Assembly: GCA_030247855.1 (NCBI GenBank)
Contig: JAPDRN010000005.1
Location: forward strand, 186,001 to 250,000
Source: Knufia peltigerae
Taxonomy: Eukaryota; Ascomycota; Eurotiomycetes; Chaetothyriales; Trichomeriaceae
Length of the DNA stretch: 64,000 nt
Direction of reading: 5' to 3'
Both the position numbers and the translations under genes were made by a program. Under the pieces are notes generated by a model. It did no database searches. It was not told the DNA's origin and saw only the letters and a program-made list of their open reading frames with translations. Positions 1-11,639 of this stretch are shown here, one piece after another (the stretch's first letter is position 1; each line of letters begins with the position of its first letter).

Positions 1-123
1 GACCAGATAACGGACCAGGTGGTGAACTCCTTCGGCATCGACATCGGGAAGTGGTTCAAGCGCTACGATCCAGCCACGGGCACTTTTGTGAGCAACGTTC
101 GCCAACGGTACCCTGATGATTGA
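1..123 (+). CDS. C-terminal end of an unidentified protein (partial)
   Basis: Frame 1 is open from the first base to a TGA at 121-123 and encodes the last 40 residues of a protein whose start lies outside the window. The peptide is hydrophilic, includes GIDIGKWFKRYDPATGTF and ends in RQRYPDD. It has no motif I recognise, so I assign no function. Coding status is inferred from the uninterrupted frame at the window edge and the protein-like composition; it could also be a chance open stretch. It is tail-to-tail with the ABC transporter gene, with about 590 bp between the two stops. Confidence 0.5.
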   Translation, partial: DQITDQVVNSFGIDIGKWFKRYDPATGTFVSNVRQRYPDD

Positions 124-713
124 TGACCATTTTGGATTAGATGTTCCTAGGCTATGCATTCTGTGCGATTGGCGGGTTGAGATTCGTCGTACGAGAGAGA
201 GGGACGGCATAGCAGTAGAGTTTGGTAGGGCGTTGGGATTATTCAGGTAGCTATTCGGGTCTTGTGTGAGGTGGATAGGAATGACTGTGCACTTGGTAGT
301 ACTGGACACGAATTAACTCGCAATTGGATACGAATAGTGGACCCTTTAAAATATATCCTAGGCTCTCTATTTTCTTGTTTTATACAAGATTACCTAGCTA
401 CCATACGCAGTGGCAATGGTAATGGTAGCGGTAGCGGTAGTGCCTGGCTCCATATGTATATTTTGGTGTCGAGAAGGTGAGATGAAGTGCTCTATTAAAC
501 GCCATGGTCCACGGCGGGCATTGCGTGAGACCTGTGACGAGATAAGGCTTGTGGAGATGGCATATATTTGTAGTCGTGATTGAGAAGAGAGAAAGAAATA
601 TATATACACCCTGTACTCCGTAAATATATGCGATGTAGTTAAGCGGCGAGCATCCACGGTAGACATGCGTCACGTGTATAAAAGTATTGTGTACTTTTCG
701 GGGGAGGGATTCT
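124..713. other. Intergenic region between convergent genes
   Basis: This is 3'-to-3' spacer. It holds an imperfect GGTAGC/GGTAAT hexamer run near 415-440 and one exact TACTCCGTA motif at 614-622. It also has a CACGTG at about 671-676 followed by TATAAAAG. I see no supportable gene. Confidence 0.6.
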
Positions 714-3700
714 TCATCGATCGAGAGCCTGCTCTTGACACTATTTGGTGATCGTTAGCCTGCTTATACTTCTATTGCCCAAAGACTCCAAAAAGAACTT
801 ACCATTTGCCAATACGCACCCCTCCGTCTCAACAAATCGTGGTGCGTGCCACGCTCCAAGATTCTAGACCCTCTCCCGACTTCACTCTCGCCAAACACAA
901 AGATCAAATCGGCCTTTTGGACGGTGGCGAGACGGTGCGCGACGGCGATGACGGTCATGCTTCGTTGGCCCGCCAGGTTCTCGATGGCGGCCTGCACGAG
1001 TTTCTCCGACTGCGAGTCGAGACTGGACGTCGCCTCGTCGAGTAGGAGGAGCATGGGTTCTCGCAGCAGCGCGCGGGCGAGGCACAGACGCTGCTTCTGA
1101 CCTCCACTGAGCGATGTCTGCGTGTTGATTCCCAGTGGCGTCGCGTACCCATCAGGTAGAGAGGTGATGAAGTCGTGGATCTCGGCGGCTTGGCAGGCGC
1201 GGATGATTTTGGCGTCGTCGACGACGCCGCCAGAGCCGGTCTCGGAATCGTCTTCCAGACCCAGAACGAGGTTCTCACGGATCGTGCCGTCGAAGAGCTT
1301 GGGTTCCTGAGCCACGAGGGACAGGGCGCGGCGGTACGATGACACTTCATAGTCGCGGATATCTGTGTCGTTGAAGAGTATCGCTCCAGCGTTGGGTTCG
1401 TAGAAGCGTTCGAGGAGAGATATGACTGTCGTCTTGCCGCAACCGGAAGGGCCAACGAAGGCGACAAAGTGCCCGGCGGGGATGGAGATGTCGAGGTGCC
1501 GATAGATGGGAGTCTCGCGGGTCGGGTATTGGAAGGTCACATTGTTAAAGTCGATTTTGGCGCCCGTCCGGGAATGGGTGAGTGGGGTCTGTGGGCTCGT
1601 GGCGGTCTTGCGTTGATTTTCAGTGACTTCGTGTCGAATGTCGAGAATGCGGTTGGAAGCTGCGGTGGCGTTTGCCAGGTCGGGAGCGAAGCTGAGGAAT
1701 TGACCGGCTCCCTGGGCGCCCATAATCAGGGCAATGTAGATGACGAAGAATTGAGTGGGTTCATATTCGTGGGATGCGAGGAGTTGGCCGCCGTACCTGT
1801 TAGCAGAAACGTTAGCGGGTGTTGACAAGATGAAGGGACAGGTTGTTGTAGCGAGGGATTGACAGACCAGAATGTTAAGGCGATCGAACAGAGCTCGAGA
1901 CTGTCGGAGAGAGCAAAGACGAGAGCAGCGTAAGTCGCTTTTCGTGTTGATTTGCGGATCTGATCTCGCAGCAGCGTCTCATATTTGTTGATGATGGTGT
2001 CTTCCATAGTAAGTGACGTGACTGTGCGAAAAGCACCGATGGCCTCATTGGCGAACTGTGAGCTTTGCGAAAAGACTTGGTTGTTCCACTCTTCGAATTT
2101 TAGGTCGAAGCGGATTCGGATCATGAATGCTACCAAAATGACGGGCATTGCAGAGAACAAGATGACCACTGTCAATTTCCATCCGTATGTGAAGGAGATG
2201 GCGACGCATCCGATAACATTAAAGACGGCGATGGTAGGGAAAATGCCGTTGAAGCCCAGGAGGTCCTGAAGTACCTTCGGGTCTGTAGAGAGACGACCCA
2301 TTAAGGATCCGGACGAATTGCCTTCTCGATCATAGAATGGAATCGGGTTTCGAAGGATATTTTGGAAGTATTCGAGCCGATACGTAGTTCCCACGAGCTG
2401 TATCCCATGTGTCAGTCTCGTGTTTCTGGCCACCGCAAAGGGTTCATACTTACGACCGACATATGATTGGAGAAGTAGCCGAGCGTGAAATAACACACGC
2501 CCACGCCGAGCGAGAGGATAAAGAAAATCAACGACCAAAAGTCACCGCGCGACTTGAGTTTGTTTCCAGTATAGGTGAATACTTTGACAAGGTTGGCGAA
2601 GATGAAACTCTGCAGTGGGTACGCAGCTGTGCGACAACATTCCCTGGTCAGCGGTTGGACTTCTTCACACGCGGTGGTTCTTTTACCAGGGACAACTGAC
2701 CTGCTCCACCAAAGATCCCAGCCACTAGCACGACATAGATCTTCCAATGACGCCGCTGCTCGTAGAAAAAAAGTCCTACTGTGCCTATTAAGCCTTTGCG
2801 TTTGTAAACCGTGGTTGAAGCTTCCGTAGTTTGTTTTGCTGAAGCCCTTGTGTCGACTCTGTCAACCGCCTCTATGGATCTTTCATCGGCATCTGTCATT
2901 GGAGGCGCTGACTCGGCCTCCAGCTGTTGTGCATGTACGAGACCGGCATAAACACCATCTGTGATGGCCAGAAGCGTGTCGTGGGTGCCTTCTTCGACTT
3001 TGCGCCCTTGACGCATGACGACTATTTTATCGGCCTTTCGGATTGTGGAGAGCCGATGCGCAATGACTATGGTTGTACGGTTTTGGGAGACACGGTCCAA
3101 AGCCTGTTGCACTATTTTTTCACCACGGACGTCAATTGAACTGGTTGCTTCGTCGAGGACCAGGATAACTGGTTCACGGATGATGCTGCGTGCAATGGCC
3201 AAACGTTGGCGCTGGCCACCACTCAACTTGATCCCACTTTCGCCGACTCTGGTCAGATAGCCCTGTCATGGTCAGTAAAATTCACTCGGCGGGCAAAGAA
3301 CAGACTGTACATCTGGAAGCTGGTTTATGAACTCATCTGCAAAGGCCTCCTTGCAAGCCTTTTCCACACGCCGTCTTTTGAGCTCCTCGCTCTCATGCTC
3401 CCACTTAGTGCCGAGCAAACCAAAAGAAACATTGTTGAGGACCGTATCGTTGAATAGAAATGGTTCCTGCTGAACAAGACCAATTTGCGATCGCCACCAC
3501 TTCAACTTGGTATCGGAGATATTATGAGCTCCCACAAAGATCGCACCTTGGTTGTCTACCGGCGCATTCTTCTCTTGAGTGGTATTCTCAGTCTCAGAAA
3601 CCACGGTGGAATCTCTGCCACCCTTACTAGATTTGTGGGCCTCCTCTTCATCCTCCTTGTCCGGTCTGAGATCGTACCATCGCTCCAACAGAGCAACAAT

Positions 3701-5250
3701 TGTACTCTTGCCACTGCCCGAAGGTCCTACCAAAGCAGTCGTCTTGCCTTTTGGGAAAGTGGCTTCGAAGCCTTGTAGAACAGGCACATGCTGCCGTGAA
3801 GGGTAAGCGAAAGAGACGTCGCGAAATTCGATGTCCTCGTGAGAACTCAAGTCAGACTCGTCTAAACCTTCGTAGGACAGACTGGGCGAATCGATCATAG
3901 CAAAAAATTCGGTCGAGGAGCCGATGGCTCTTTGCATGAGAATGACAGGAGCTACAAGAGTGCCCAAAACGCCGACAACTATGAGAACGGAGAAGAAAAC
4001 ACTAATGTGGTTGTCAGCCGAGAAAGCAGGTGGGGACGGAGGTAGACTCAGACGTTATGACCGTGTTGATGTTGTCAATATGGCCCTCACGGAAGAGCTT
4101 CAAGCCGAACCAGAAAGATAAGGCAAAACTGGCATACATCGAAAAATAGATGGGCCAAAGTTGAATACCCATCTGTAAAGACATCCCGAGACCATTCTTT
4201 TTTGCATTTTCCACTGCTGAGAAGTACTTCTTGGTCAAGGCTGGTTCGGCGCCTAGTGAGAAGACTGCTCGGACGGAACTGAAAATTTCTCCCGCTATCG
4301 ATGCAGCTTTCTCATTCGCCTTTTCCAGTCGTTGCATCTGCTTGAGGACTATGGGTGTGCTAATGCTGTACACCACCAGCACAAAGAGCAAGGTTGAGCT
4401 TGTCACTAGTGTCATAGCCCAGGAGAATCGAAAGGCAACGGCATAGGCGGAAATGATCAGGGCGAGGGACATGAAGAGAGAATGAAGTTTATCCGATATG
4501 CTCATTTGGATGGTGTTGGCTGAGGTGGTGATGGTGTTCGTCACAGTGCCTGACGAAACCTCATCCAACTTCTTGATCGGCTGTGAGAAGAGCGACTTCA
4601 TATAGGCCAGTCTCAAATTGGCGGATATTCGAAGTCCCGTCGTCCGGAAGCAGAACTTGATCATATTAGTCCAAGGAGAAAGAGCAGTTTGGAAAGAGCA
4701 GGGAACACGAACCATTGATATATAGGTCAAGCCGAATTTGGCTATGAACAAGGCAAAGGTGTATAGCCTACGAATGGTCAGTGTGATGCAGGCTATCGTC
4801 GTATCTGTCAACGTACGCATTTTTGTTGACTGAACTTTTGAACTCTGACTTAGTCACGCCGCTGTCTGGGAGGAAGTAGCCATTGAAGTCGCCAACCAAA
4901 CGGCCAAAGACAATATTCATCAGCGGGAGCGCCTGTGGAAGGAATCAGCTCAATCATCCAATTTGGTATTTTTGCTTCTCAACGTACAGTGCCAGAGGCA
5001 ACGGCGCAGAAAATTCCAATCAGAAGGGCTGTACTGTCGGTTGAGGTCCTGTGTGAAAGGATTCTCTGCGCGGCGTTAGTATAGATACCTGTTTGATGAG
5101 TACTCAGGGACGGTGTCGAACCCAATAATTGCCCACTTGGGGCTTTTCCTCCTGCTGCTCATCATCTTTGACGGTGATGGTAGTTTCTTCTACAGCTTTG
5201 TCGGTAGCTGCTTTGGTTTCGTCGGTCGGTGGATCTTTGGTCTTCGCCAT
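714..5250 (-). CDS. ABC transporter, full-length ABCB (multidrug/a-factor exporter) type
   Basis: Predicted ATP-driven membrane exporter of about 1,313 residues with the layout (TMD-NBD) twice. I read ten introns: 741-802, 1797-1867, 2398-2453, 2627-2700, 3263-3310, 4002-4053, 4656-4712, 4768-4816, 4933-4987 and 5066-5136. Removing them leaves 3,942 nt, an exact multiple of three. NBD1 has Walker A GPSGSGKS (near 3706-3730), signature LSGGQRQR, Walker B VILVLDEATSS and H-loop IAHRLS. NBD2 has Walker A GPSGCGKT (near 1430-1455), signature LSGGQKQR, Walker B LLLLDEATSS and VAHRLA. Both sites look catalytically complete. The last exon is only 27 nt and gives the family-typical ending MCQEQALDR. 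The first intron (donor GTGGGC) is the least certain. Substrate cannot be inferred; drug or secondary-metabolite efflux is usual for the family. Confidence 0.93.
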
Positions 5251-6504
5251 CTTGAAAGATCAAAAGTGAGCGCAATGGGCTGGTTGGGTTCATTGCTTCA
5301 TCACATCGCTTTGTGGCATTCTACCGCACAATCATTCTGCGGCCGAAAAGACAGGTTTTAAGAATATATCAAGATTGCAAGAGGGTGATGTTAGATGGAT
5401 CGATGCACATGTGTGCCTTGTTTCCTGTATTGATTAGCGAGATTTATAGTACGGAGTTCAAGAGGAGTGCGAATACGAATACGGATACGATACGCGGGCC
5501 CTCCCTCCACACTCTTGATGTGGTTGGCGCTGTCGTTTGGGCAGCATGACACGCGGTCAGAGATGATGGGGAGAATCGCAACTGGAATTTATTCCCCTAG
5601 TCACGGTTGCCTAGATATGACATCTGCCACAGCATCAGATTGAACGACGTTGGCTTCGACATTGGCCCACGAGCGCAGCAATTTACTCGAAGAGGGTGAC
5701 CTAACGAACCGCCCAATGGGACTTGCGATAATTCTCAACTTGGCTTGTGTACGAAGATCTTGGCGAATGGAGCATCCCGAAGCTACCTCTGTACGTCTCG
5801 AAATCAACCTTGGAACCGCAATAGGTGGATCATTTTCAATAATGCGAAGATAATATGGAGTGAAAGTAGTGCTGCATAATGCGAGTCTGCCTCGCCGCGC
5901 GTCTGCCGTGGTTGACTCAATAGCGATACTGAAATATTTGGTCCAATCTGTTCAACTCCAAAAAAGATACAACCGACATTCACAGAAAATAGACGCAATA
6001 ATTCAATCTTGGGTACGATCGAACACTAGGGTAAAGTACGGAGTATTTCTCATGCTCTCAGGAACGTACAACATGGACAGGTCACGTACAATTGTTTCTT
6101 CCTGCGTCCTCAGGTACGACTACCACGCGCTTCTGAGCTCAAGCGACACCGACTACTTCAATTGAAGGAGACCCTCAATGGCAGCATATCTCTTCGAAAC
6201 AATAATTGAGCTATCATATTTTTGAATTCGGTCTTGCTGTAGGTCAGTCGATCGTAATGAGACAAGCCGGCGAGCTATAGTGACTATTGTCCTCGGTTCA
6301 CCTGGCGCAACAACACGTCCCGCGGCTCTCGAATCGAAATCTCTCCTCCTTTCGAACGAAGGCGAATTCAAAAGCGTCCTCGAGTGAGGTCGAGTCGCGA
6401 AAGAGATTGAATACAAGAAACACGTAATGATCGGGGGTATCGAGCAGAATTATGAGATTGATGCAAAGCCACTGGCTGCGCCAACAAGACACTTTACACT
6501 CTGA
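5251..6504. other. Intergenic: ABC transporter promoter side and 3' flank of the EthD-like gene
   Basis: About 1.25 kb lies upstream of the ABC transporter ATG. Open frames are short, overlapping and without family resemblance. One exact TACGGAGTA motif lies at 6037-6045 and a near copy (TACGGAGTT) at 5450-5458. No promoter element could be assigned with confidence. Confidence 0.5.
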
Positions 6505-7185
6505 TTAAATGGCCATGTCTCTATCAATCCTCCACACTCTCCGGTGATACGGCCTAACCATATGACTTCGGACATTCTGAGACCATGCAGTTCCCGATGC
6601 CGCACACCATTCAGGCGACTTCTCCAAGCCGTTGTCTGGCTGGTAGCGGTGTATTGCAATAAATGCAGCAGCGAACTCGCTCTCTTCACCGCCAATCCTT
6701 GAAACGAGGGATCCTCGAAGTCCAACTGTCCAGCCTGTCACTTTCATCAACATAGGCACATGCTCTTCTGTGAACCACTTCAGATTGTCCTTGATCACCG
6801 CCTCATCTTTCTCAGGATCCTGGCCAACCTGCGCCACTACACTCCCGCCGGGCATTATTGCTGACATCCCTGGTTTGACCTGGTAGTATATCTGTCGATA
6901 TAGGTGCCATTCGGATGACTGCACACACTCTGGCTTCTCGGCTATGGCTGCTTCATAGACGGCTGGTGTGATGACGTTCAGATCGTCAACTTGGTAGGTG
7001 ATCGAGTACCGGTGAGGCTTAACTGGATCTATCGGATCAAGGGCCGTTTGCACGGTATAGCCGCCAACTCCTGGGATGTTTCTGGCAAATCCGCCGGCAA
7101 GCCTCCAAGCGTCGAACTCGCGAAAAGCTGTTGCCGGTTTGAGCCAGACCAAGAGGAACCCTTTTTCTGAGACTTTGCCGCTCAT
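6505..7185 (-). CDS. EthD-like (dimeric alpha/beta-barrel) protein
   Basis: Single-exon reading frame of 226 residues starting at the ATG whose complement is 7183-7185. The N-terminal part (GFLLVWLKPA, then FDAW) and the later segment EEHVPMLMKVTGW followed by FIAIHRYQPDNGL resemble the two repeats of fungal EthD-domain proteins. Those proteins typically have a 'D-W-Y-x-E-E-H' and 'xPGWRR' pattern per repeat. Members form small alpha/beta barrels often found beside oxidative-metabolism or secondary-metabolite genes; the reaction is usually unknown. The first repeat lacks the usual acidic/His stretch after FDAW, so it may be degenerate. No partner gene is obvious; the neighbour on the upstream side is a gene relic. 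Confidence 0.65.
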   Translation of the reverse strand: MSGKVSEKGFLLVWLKPATAFREFDAWRLAGGFARNIPGVGGYTVQTALDPIDPVKPHRYSITYQVDDLNVITPAVYEAAIAEKPECVQSSEWHLYRQIYYQVKPGMSAIMPGGSVVAQVGQDPEKDEAVIKDNLKWFTEEHVPMLMKVTGWTVGLRGSLVSRIGGEESEFAAAFIAIHRYQPDNGLEKSPEWCAASGTAWSQNVRSHMVRPYHRRVWRIDRDMAI

Positions 7186-7376
7186 GGTGATTGGGCGCTT
7201 TTTCCGCCGATGTACAAGTGCATGTTACTGATCGTATGCTTCATGATTGAGTCAAGATACTTGACATCTTATCCCGATGAAGTCGTGACGGGATTTGAAT
7301 ATCCTCCCCGCAAACTTCTCCAACAATATGCAGAAGTCGGGACCGTGGCTCATTTTGATTTTACGGACACTGAGAT

Positions 7377-7949
7377 TCAACAACGATATAACTCCGAATG
7401 AATTTCGTCCCAAAAGGGGAAAGCAGGAATTCCTGTACTTAGTGAGATATACCCTTTTGCCGTGAGTGTGACCTCCTCTGCATCCCAAAGCTCTTTGAAT
7501 TCGAACCCATATCGGGCAGCATTTCGGCGGCGATTAGCTGCAGCGAATTTCTCCGACTGCAGTAACCCTTTGGAAATGCTGTTATTGATTTTGGTCTGAA
7601 GAGCTCTGGCCACTGACTGCCCTTTATCCAGCATTTTGAAAACATCCTCTTGCAGCGTTATACTAGCCCGGTTCAGAAAGGCAGAATCATATTCAAGGAC
7701 TGTGAGGGTTCTATTGAGGTTGGTTTCCATTCTCACGTACTCGTGTACTTCTTTAAGTGGAGCACTGCCTAGCATACCCTTTTGAAATTCGGCTCCTGTC
7801 TCGGTGAAGGATCTCTCGATATACGGGAGTCCTAACAGCCACATCATGAAATTTAGGCCAGCGTCTAATCGTAGAGAGTATTGTGCAGTTATATTCCGGT
7901 TAAACATTAATATCACTAGGTAATTAATAAAGGCTGTTATGCGCCGCAC
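7377..7949 (-). pseudogene. Amidase-like 3' fragment (relic)
   Basis: Open frame of 190 residues. It resembles only the C-terminal part of amidase-signature-family enzymes. A VLEYDSAFLNRASITLQEDV helix region is followed by a basic segment (RRRNAARYGFEFKELWDA) and then STGIPAFPFWDE, the place where amidases read 'TGDPAFxxLWT'. The catalytic Ser-Ser-Lys core, which lies in the N-terminal half of amidases, is absent. Upstream the frame runs into the AT-rich island within about 50 nt, so the apparent start codon is probably fortuitous. I infer an amidase gene truncated by an insertion or deletion. The family assignment is from pattern resemblance and is moderate; an unrelated small protein is the alternative. 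Confidence 0.45.
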
Positions 7950-8345
7950 ACTCTAGTCTTTAAAAAGGATTTTAAAGCTAATTAAAGTGTTATCACTAAG
8001 TTTAACATTAAGCACTTTAGCTAAATACTTTTTACCTTCTTAATAATACTGCTTTACATAATGGCCACCCATAATTAGGAAAGGAAGTAATAAGATCTCT
8101 AGAAAATAGTGAGATATTTAGTTATATATCTAGAGCTTTTTCTTTATTTAATGTGAGATAGAATAGGTTAATTTATGTCCTTATATACTCCCCTTCTCTC
8201 TTTAATGCTAATTATATATAAAGATAATATCTAGGCCTAAGCCCTTTTTTTAGAAAGTAGTTAAATGGTCTAGCTACCCTTATGATATTATCCTAGAACT
8301 TGGTAATACCACCTTCTCTAGATTAATAGTGTAGTATTAGTCTAA
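7900..8345. repeat. AT-rich, TpA-rich island; probable degraded transposable element
   Basis: Base composition changes abruptly here. The stretch is dominated by A and T with very many TA dinucleotides and stop codons in all frames, unlike both flanks. Such blocks in ascomycete genomes are commonly transposon remnants mutated by repeat-induced point mutation (C-to-T at CpA). I see no intact transposase, long terminal repeat or clear inverted repeat, so the element type cannot be named. It directly borders the truncated amidase-like frame. Boundaries are approximate. Confidence 0.55.
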
Positions 8346-8412
8346 GGTCGTAATCCGGATTGCCCGTAGGCTGTGAAATCCTATGCGCGTCTTCTTTGGT
8401 GAAGCCTGCCTC

Positions 8413-10218
8413 TTATGTACGGAAGTATTCGATTTCATTGGTCAGAAGTTGTTGCAAATTCGTTGTAACATCATGCGTGTCTTCCTTGTGGAGAAAACTA
8501 ATAAACGATCCCAGTGTTTTCTCATGAAGCTCAGAGACCACTTCTATGGCGGATCGTAGTGTGAGATCTGAACCATGGAGACTTGTCTCTTCCGAGAGAA
8601 CTTCCGAGCCCACGGCATTTTCAAGGACTGAGTTGGATCGCTGGTCAGGATTGAAATTGTTCGACGGACGGATTTGTTTTGCGATGTCGAAGACTTGTAT
8701 CGCTTACTTTTTCGAGGTGTCGCCTCATCAGCCTCAATGGTGAAGTCATGAGAAGCACTTGGGCTTCCATCAGATTCCGGAGTTCTCTGTTGTCTCTGTT
8801 CTATCTTCGAAGCGCGGAAGTTGCAAAGATTTTCATACACAAGACCCACGATATCACGGCTGTTTTCGGGCATAAGGAGGCATCCTCAGAATCACCTTCT
8901 GCTTTTGTCTTTTGCGCCGCTTTCTGCTTTTTCTTGGATGGAGGGGTTGCTGTAGTCAATTGTCTCACCGGCGGCCTAGGGCGAGATCTGTCTCTTCCGA
9001 GGCCCCTGCTCCGACTGCGCCTGCAGTTGTTGTTTCTTTATTGCTCTTGTGACCGGCCTATTGCCAGAATCCACATTCTTTGGCTTCTTCTTCGCCGATC
9101 CAGCTTCCTCCTTGGCCTCTTTTCGCTTTTCTCCTCTTCCTCTTTCGCCGAGAGTGTCGACCTGGGGTGTACTTGTGTCTCCGTCATCAGCCTCATTCCT
9201 GATCAGAGCGTTCGAAGTGGAATCACCAGGGGCCTTTTCGACTTCCAGGTCTGAGTTGTCTTCGCCTGCATCGTCGTCTGTGGTATACAACTTCTGGCCT
9301 TCCCTCGCCACCTTCGTCTGGAACATATTCGGCTTCACTGTCGTCGCTGCTCTCGAACGACGAATCCGGGGGTTGAGAATCCGCCATGTGGAGCTTACTG
9401 GCATCTCGCTCTTCCCACTGTGCACCGTACCAGTTTGTAAAGCGCGCCATCTTTTCCTCGGCAGGTTCGATGCTCACGGAGACCATATCGATCTTCTCAA
9501 AGACGCCGCCTCCCTCTTGAAGCTCTTGAGAATCACGGGAGTGATGTTCGGGGTCCGGTTCCAATCCGGATGGCAGCTTTCCTCGTCTGGTCAGAATGCC
9601 AACCTCCTCGAAGGAAGAGGGGCCGCTGAAGACGGCTTCAAAGTCCATTGTGGGACGCGCTACAGGCCAGGGTCAGTATAGCCTGTAAACATGCTTTCAA
9701 ATCACGGTAGGTCATTTGGACTTAGGTTCTGTGCTCAACGAGGTTTTCGGTCTCCAATGCATTGGTCGCAGAGGCTGCTACTGACTGGTGGATACCAGTA
9801 TCTCTAGCTTCACCAGTACTGCTTGGAAGTTTTCATCAGCCAAGTTGGCCTCATCGTTCAATGCTACTAACTGATATATCAACTTGGGCAGCTGGTCAAA
9901 TCTGCGCTCGGCTAGTAGTCTGGCAACGGGCCTAGTGAGGCAGCCATGGATGATGGCATGCAGCCTCTTCGCATCGGCTTTGGCTTCAGCTCGATAGTCT
10001 TTTTCATGCGCTGCTGCCGACTTTCTCGCGAAGATCGATGACTTCTTGACGGGTGTTGTCTTCTCCAAGGAGATGTTCGTCAGGGCGGTGCCGAGGCCGT
10101 TTAAGACTTTCGCTATTTTCTCTCGATCTGTGCTCTTAAGCCTGTCTCGAAAGAGAGTAGCGCAGAACGAGTTGTCTGCGACTGGAGCCATGTTTGAGGT
10201 TCGCGAGAGCTCGGCCAA
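8413..10218 (-). CDS. Hypothetical acidic/lysine-rich protein, exon structure incompletely resolved
   Basis: I do not recognise the family. The first exon starts at 10218, or at the second Met at 10191 (MAPVADN), and encodes a helical domain of about 145 residues. An intron at 9660-9785 (donor GTCAGT, acceptor TGTAG) joins it in frame to RPTMDFEAVFSG. The rest is low-complexity and charged, with acidic patches such as SSFESSDDSEAE and basic stretches such as AKKKPKN and SKKKQKAAQK. This suggests a nuclear, chromatin- or nucleolus-associated protein (inference). Further frame changes occur near 9350, 9000, 8860 and 8640. Those near 9350 and 8640 can be explained by introns 9347-9398 (GTAAGC) and about 8639-8705 (GTAAGC). 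Those near 9000 and 8860 cannot be settled, so the gene may carry frameshifts. It abuts the AT-rich island. Confidence 0.5.
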
Positions 10219-10499
10219 GTGATGTCGATGTAAGCTAGATGGATGAACTGCCCTGGTGCCCCCAGTGGTTTGGCTGCACTTATCATGTGATGTGGTTCTC
10301 GGTGGCCTGGCCTCACTTATACTTCACTCACACTGCGCCGTGTCTTTTGCGCACCTTAGATTCTCTTCACCACTTGGCCACTCAATCTACCAAGTGAAGG
10401 TTTCCTCATCCAGGGGGAAATCTCTCGCGTCCCTGGCTCCATCTGCCCTTTTCCCACTAAGTAACAATCAGAAACACCCCCGGTGACTTTGCGACGAGA

Positions 10500-11639
10500 A
10501 TGTCGAGCCAAAGCGCGCCCGCTACCGGAGACGGCGAAAAGGCCTCGGAGAGTATCATCTCAAAAAATATTGCCTCGACCACTACCGGCGGGTATCTCGA
10601 AGACCCATTCGAAAACCACGAGCCGTACGAGATCATTAGTCTAGCTAATGACACGAATTTACCTAGCTGGCATCGCATTCCTTGTTATGAATGACTACCC
10701 AGCTACTGCCAAGTTTCTAACCTCAGCCGAGAGAGAAGAAGTCACTCGTCGTCTCGAGCACGATAGAAGCTCTCTTGCCGATGAATTTGATATGAAGTAC
10801 TTCTGGCACGCCGTTAAAGACTGGAAGATCTGGGTCCATATGTTCATTACCATCGGGTACAGCAGATATCCCTTTATCCCCCGATCTTTCGACATTGTTT
10901 TTTTTTTGGCTAACAAGCAAACTTTGATAGTATCTATACGCCATTATACTCGATCTCTCTCTTCCTGCCCACCATCGTCAAGACTCTGGGTTACACCAAC
11001 GAAAAGGCCCAGCTCATGACTGTGCCGCCTTACATCGTGGCCTGCTTTTGTTGTATCACCGGAGGCTTTGCCGCAGACAAACTCAAGACTCGCGGCCTGT
11101 TCATGATCGGGTTCAACATCACCGCACTGATTGGTCTGATCATGCTCATTTCCTCGCAAAACCCTCATGTCAAATATACGGGCTGTTTTCTGTTTGCTGC
11201 CGGGATCTACCCGAACGTTCCCCAGGGTGTGGCGTGGAATGGTAACAATATTGGCGGATCTGTCAAGCGTGGCGTTGGTATAGCTATGCACGTTGGATTC
11301 GGTATGTTTTTTTGTCTCCATTCTGTCCCCCTGTCATTGGGTCACCTTTCTATCATGGCGTACCTAACGTGTTGTGCGTGGTCAGGTAATCTCGGTGGTG
11401 CGATTTCAGGGTTCATTTACCTTTCCAAGGATTCACCCGAGTTCACACAGGGTCATGCCATTTTGATCGCCATGATCTCTATGAGTACGTGTCTCTGCAT
11501 CTTTATGACGTTGTACCTTCGACGAGAGAATGCCCGACGCGATCGAGAGTACAAGAGTCCGGCAGAGTACAATGCAAACGATAAGCACGCTGAGAGGGAA
11601 AAGGGTGACAATGCCACATTCTTTCGCTATACTACTTGA
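10500..11639 (+). pseudogene. Dal5/ACS-type MFS permease lacking its N-terminal half
   Basis: The readable part starts near AGIAFLVMNDYPATAKFL, the end of helix 6 in anion:cation-symporter (Dal5/TNA1-like) permeases. It continues through the central loop and helices 7-12, including TVPPYI, WNGNNIGG and a C-terminal YLRRENARRDREY. Introns 10857-10930 and 11302-11385 restore the frame (ITIG-IYTPLYS; VGFG-NLGGAI). Upstream there is an ATG at 10500 followed by a hydrophilic N-terminal-like peptide (MSSQSAPATGDGEK...). That frame is out of register with the body, and helices 1-5 plus most of helix 6 are missing. An internal deletion of roughly 180 codons, with junction near 10640-10665, explains this. 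A functional 12-helix transporter is impossible; expression of a half-transporter cannot be excluded. It is divergent from the 8413-10218 gene. Confidence 0.75.
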
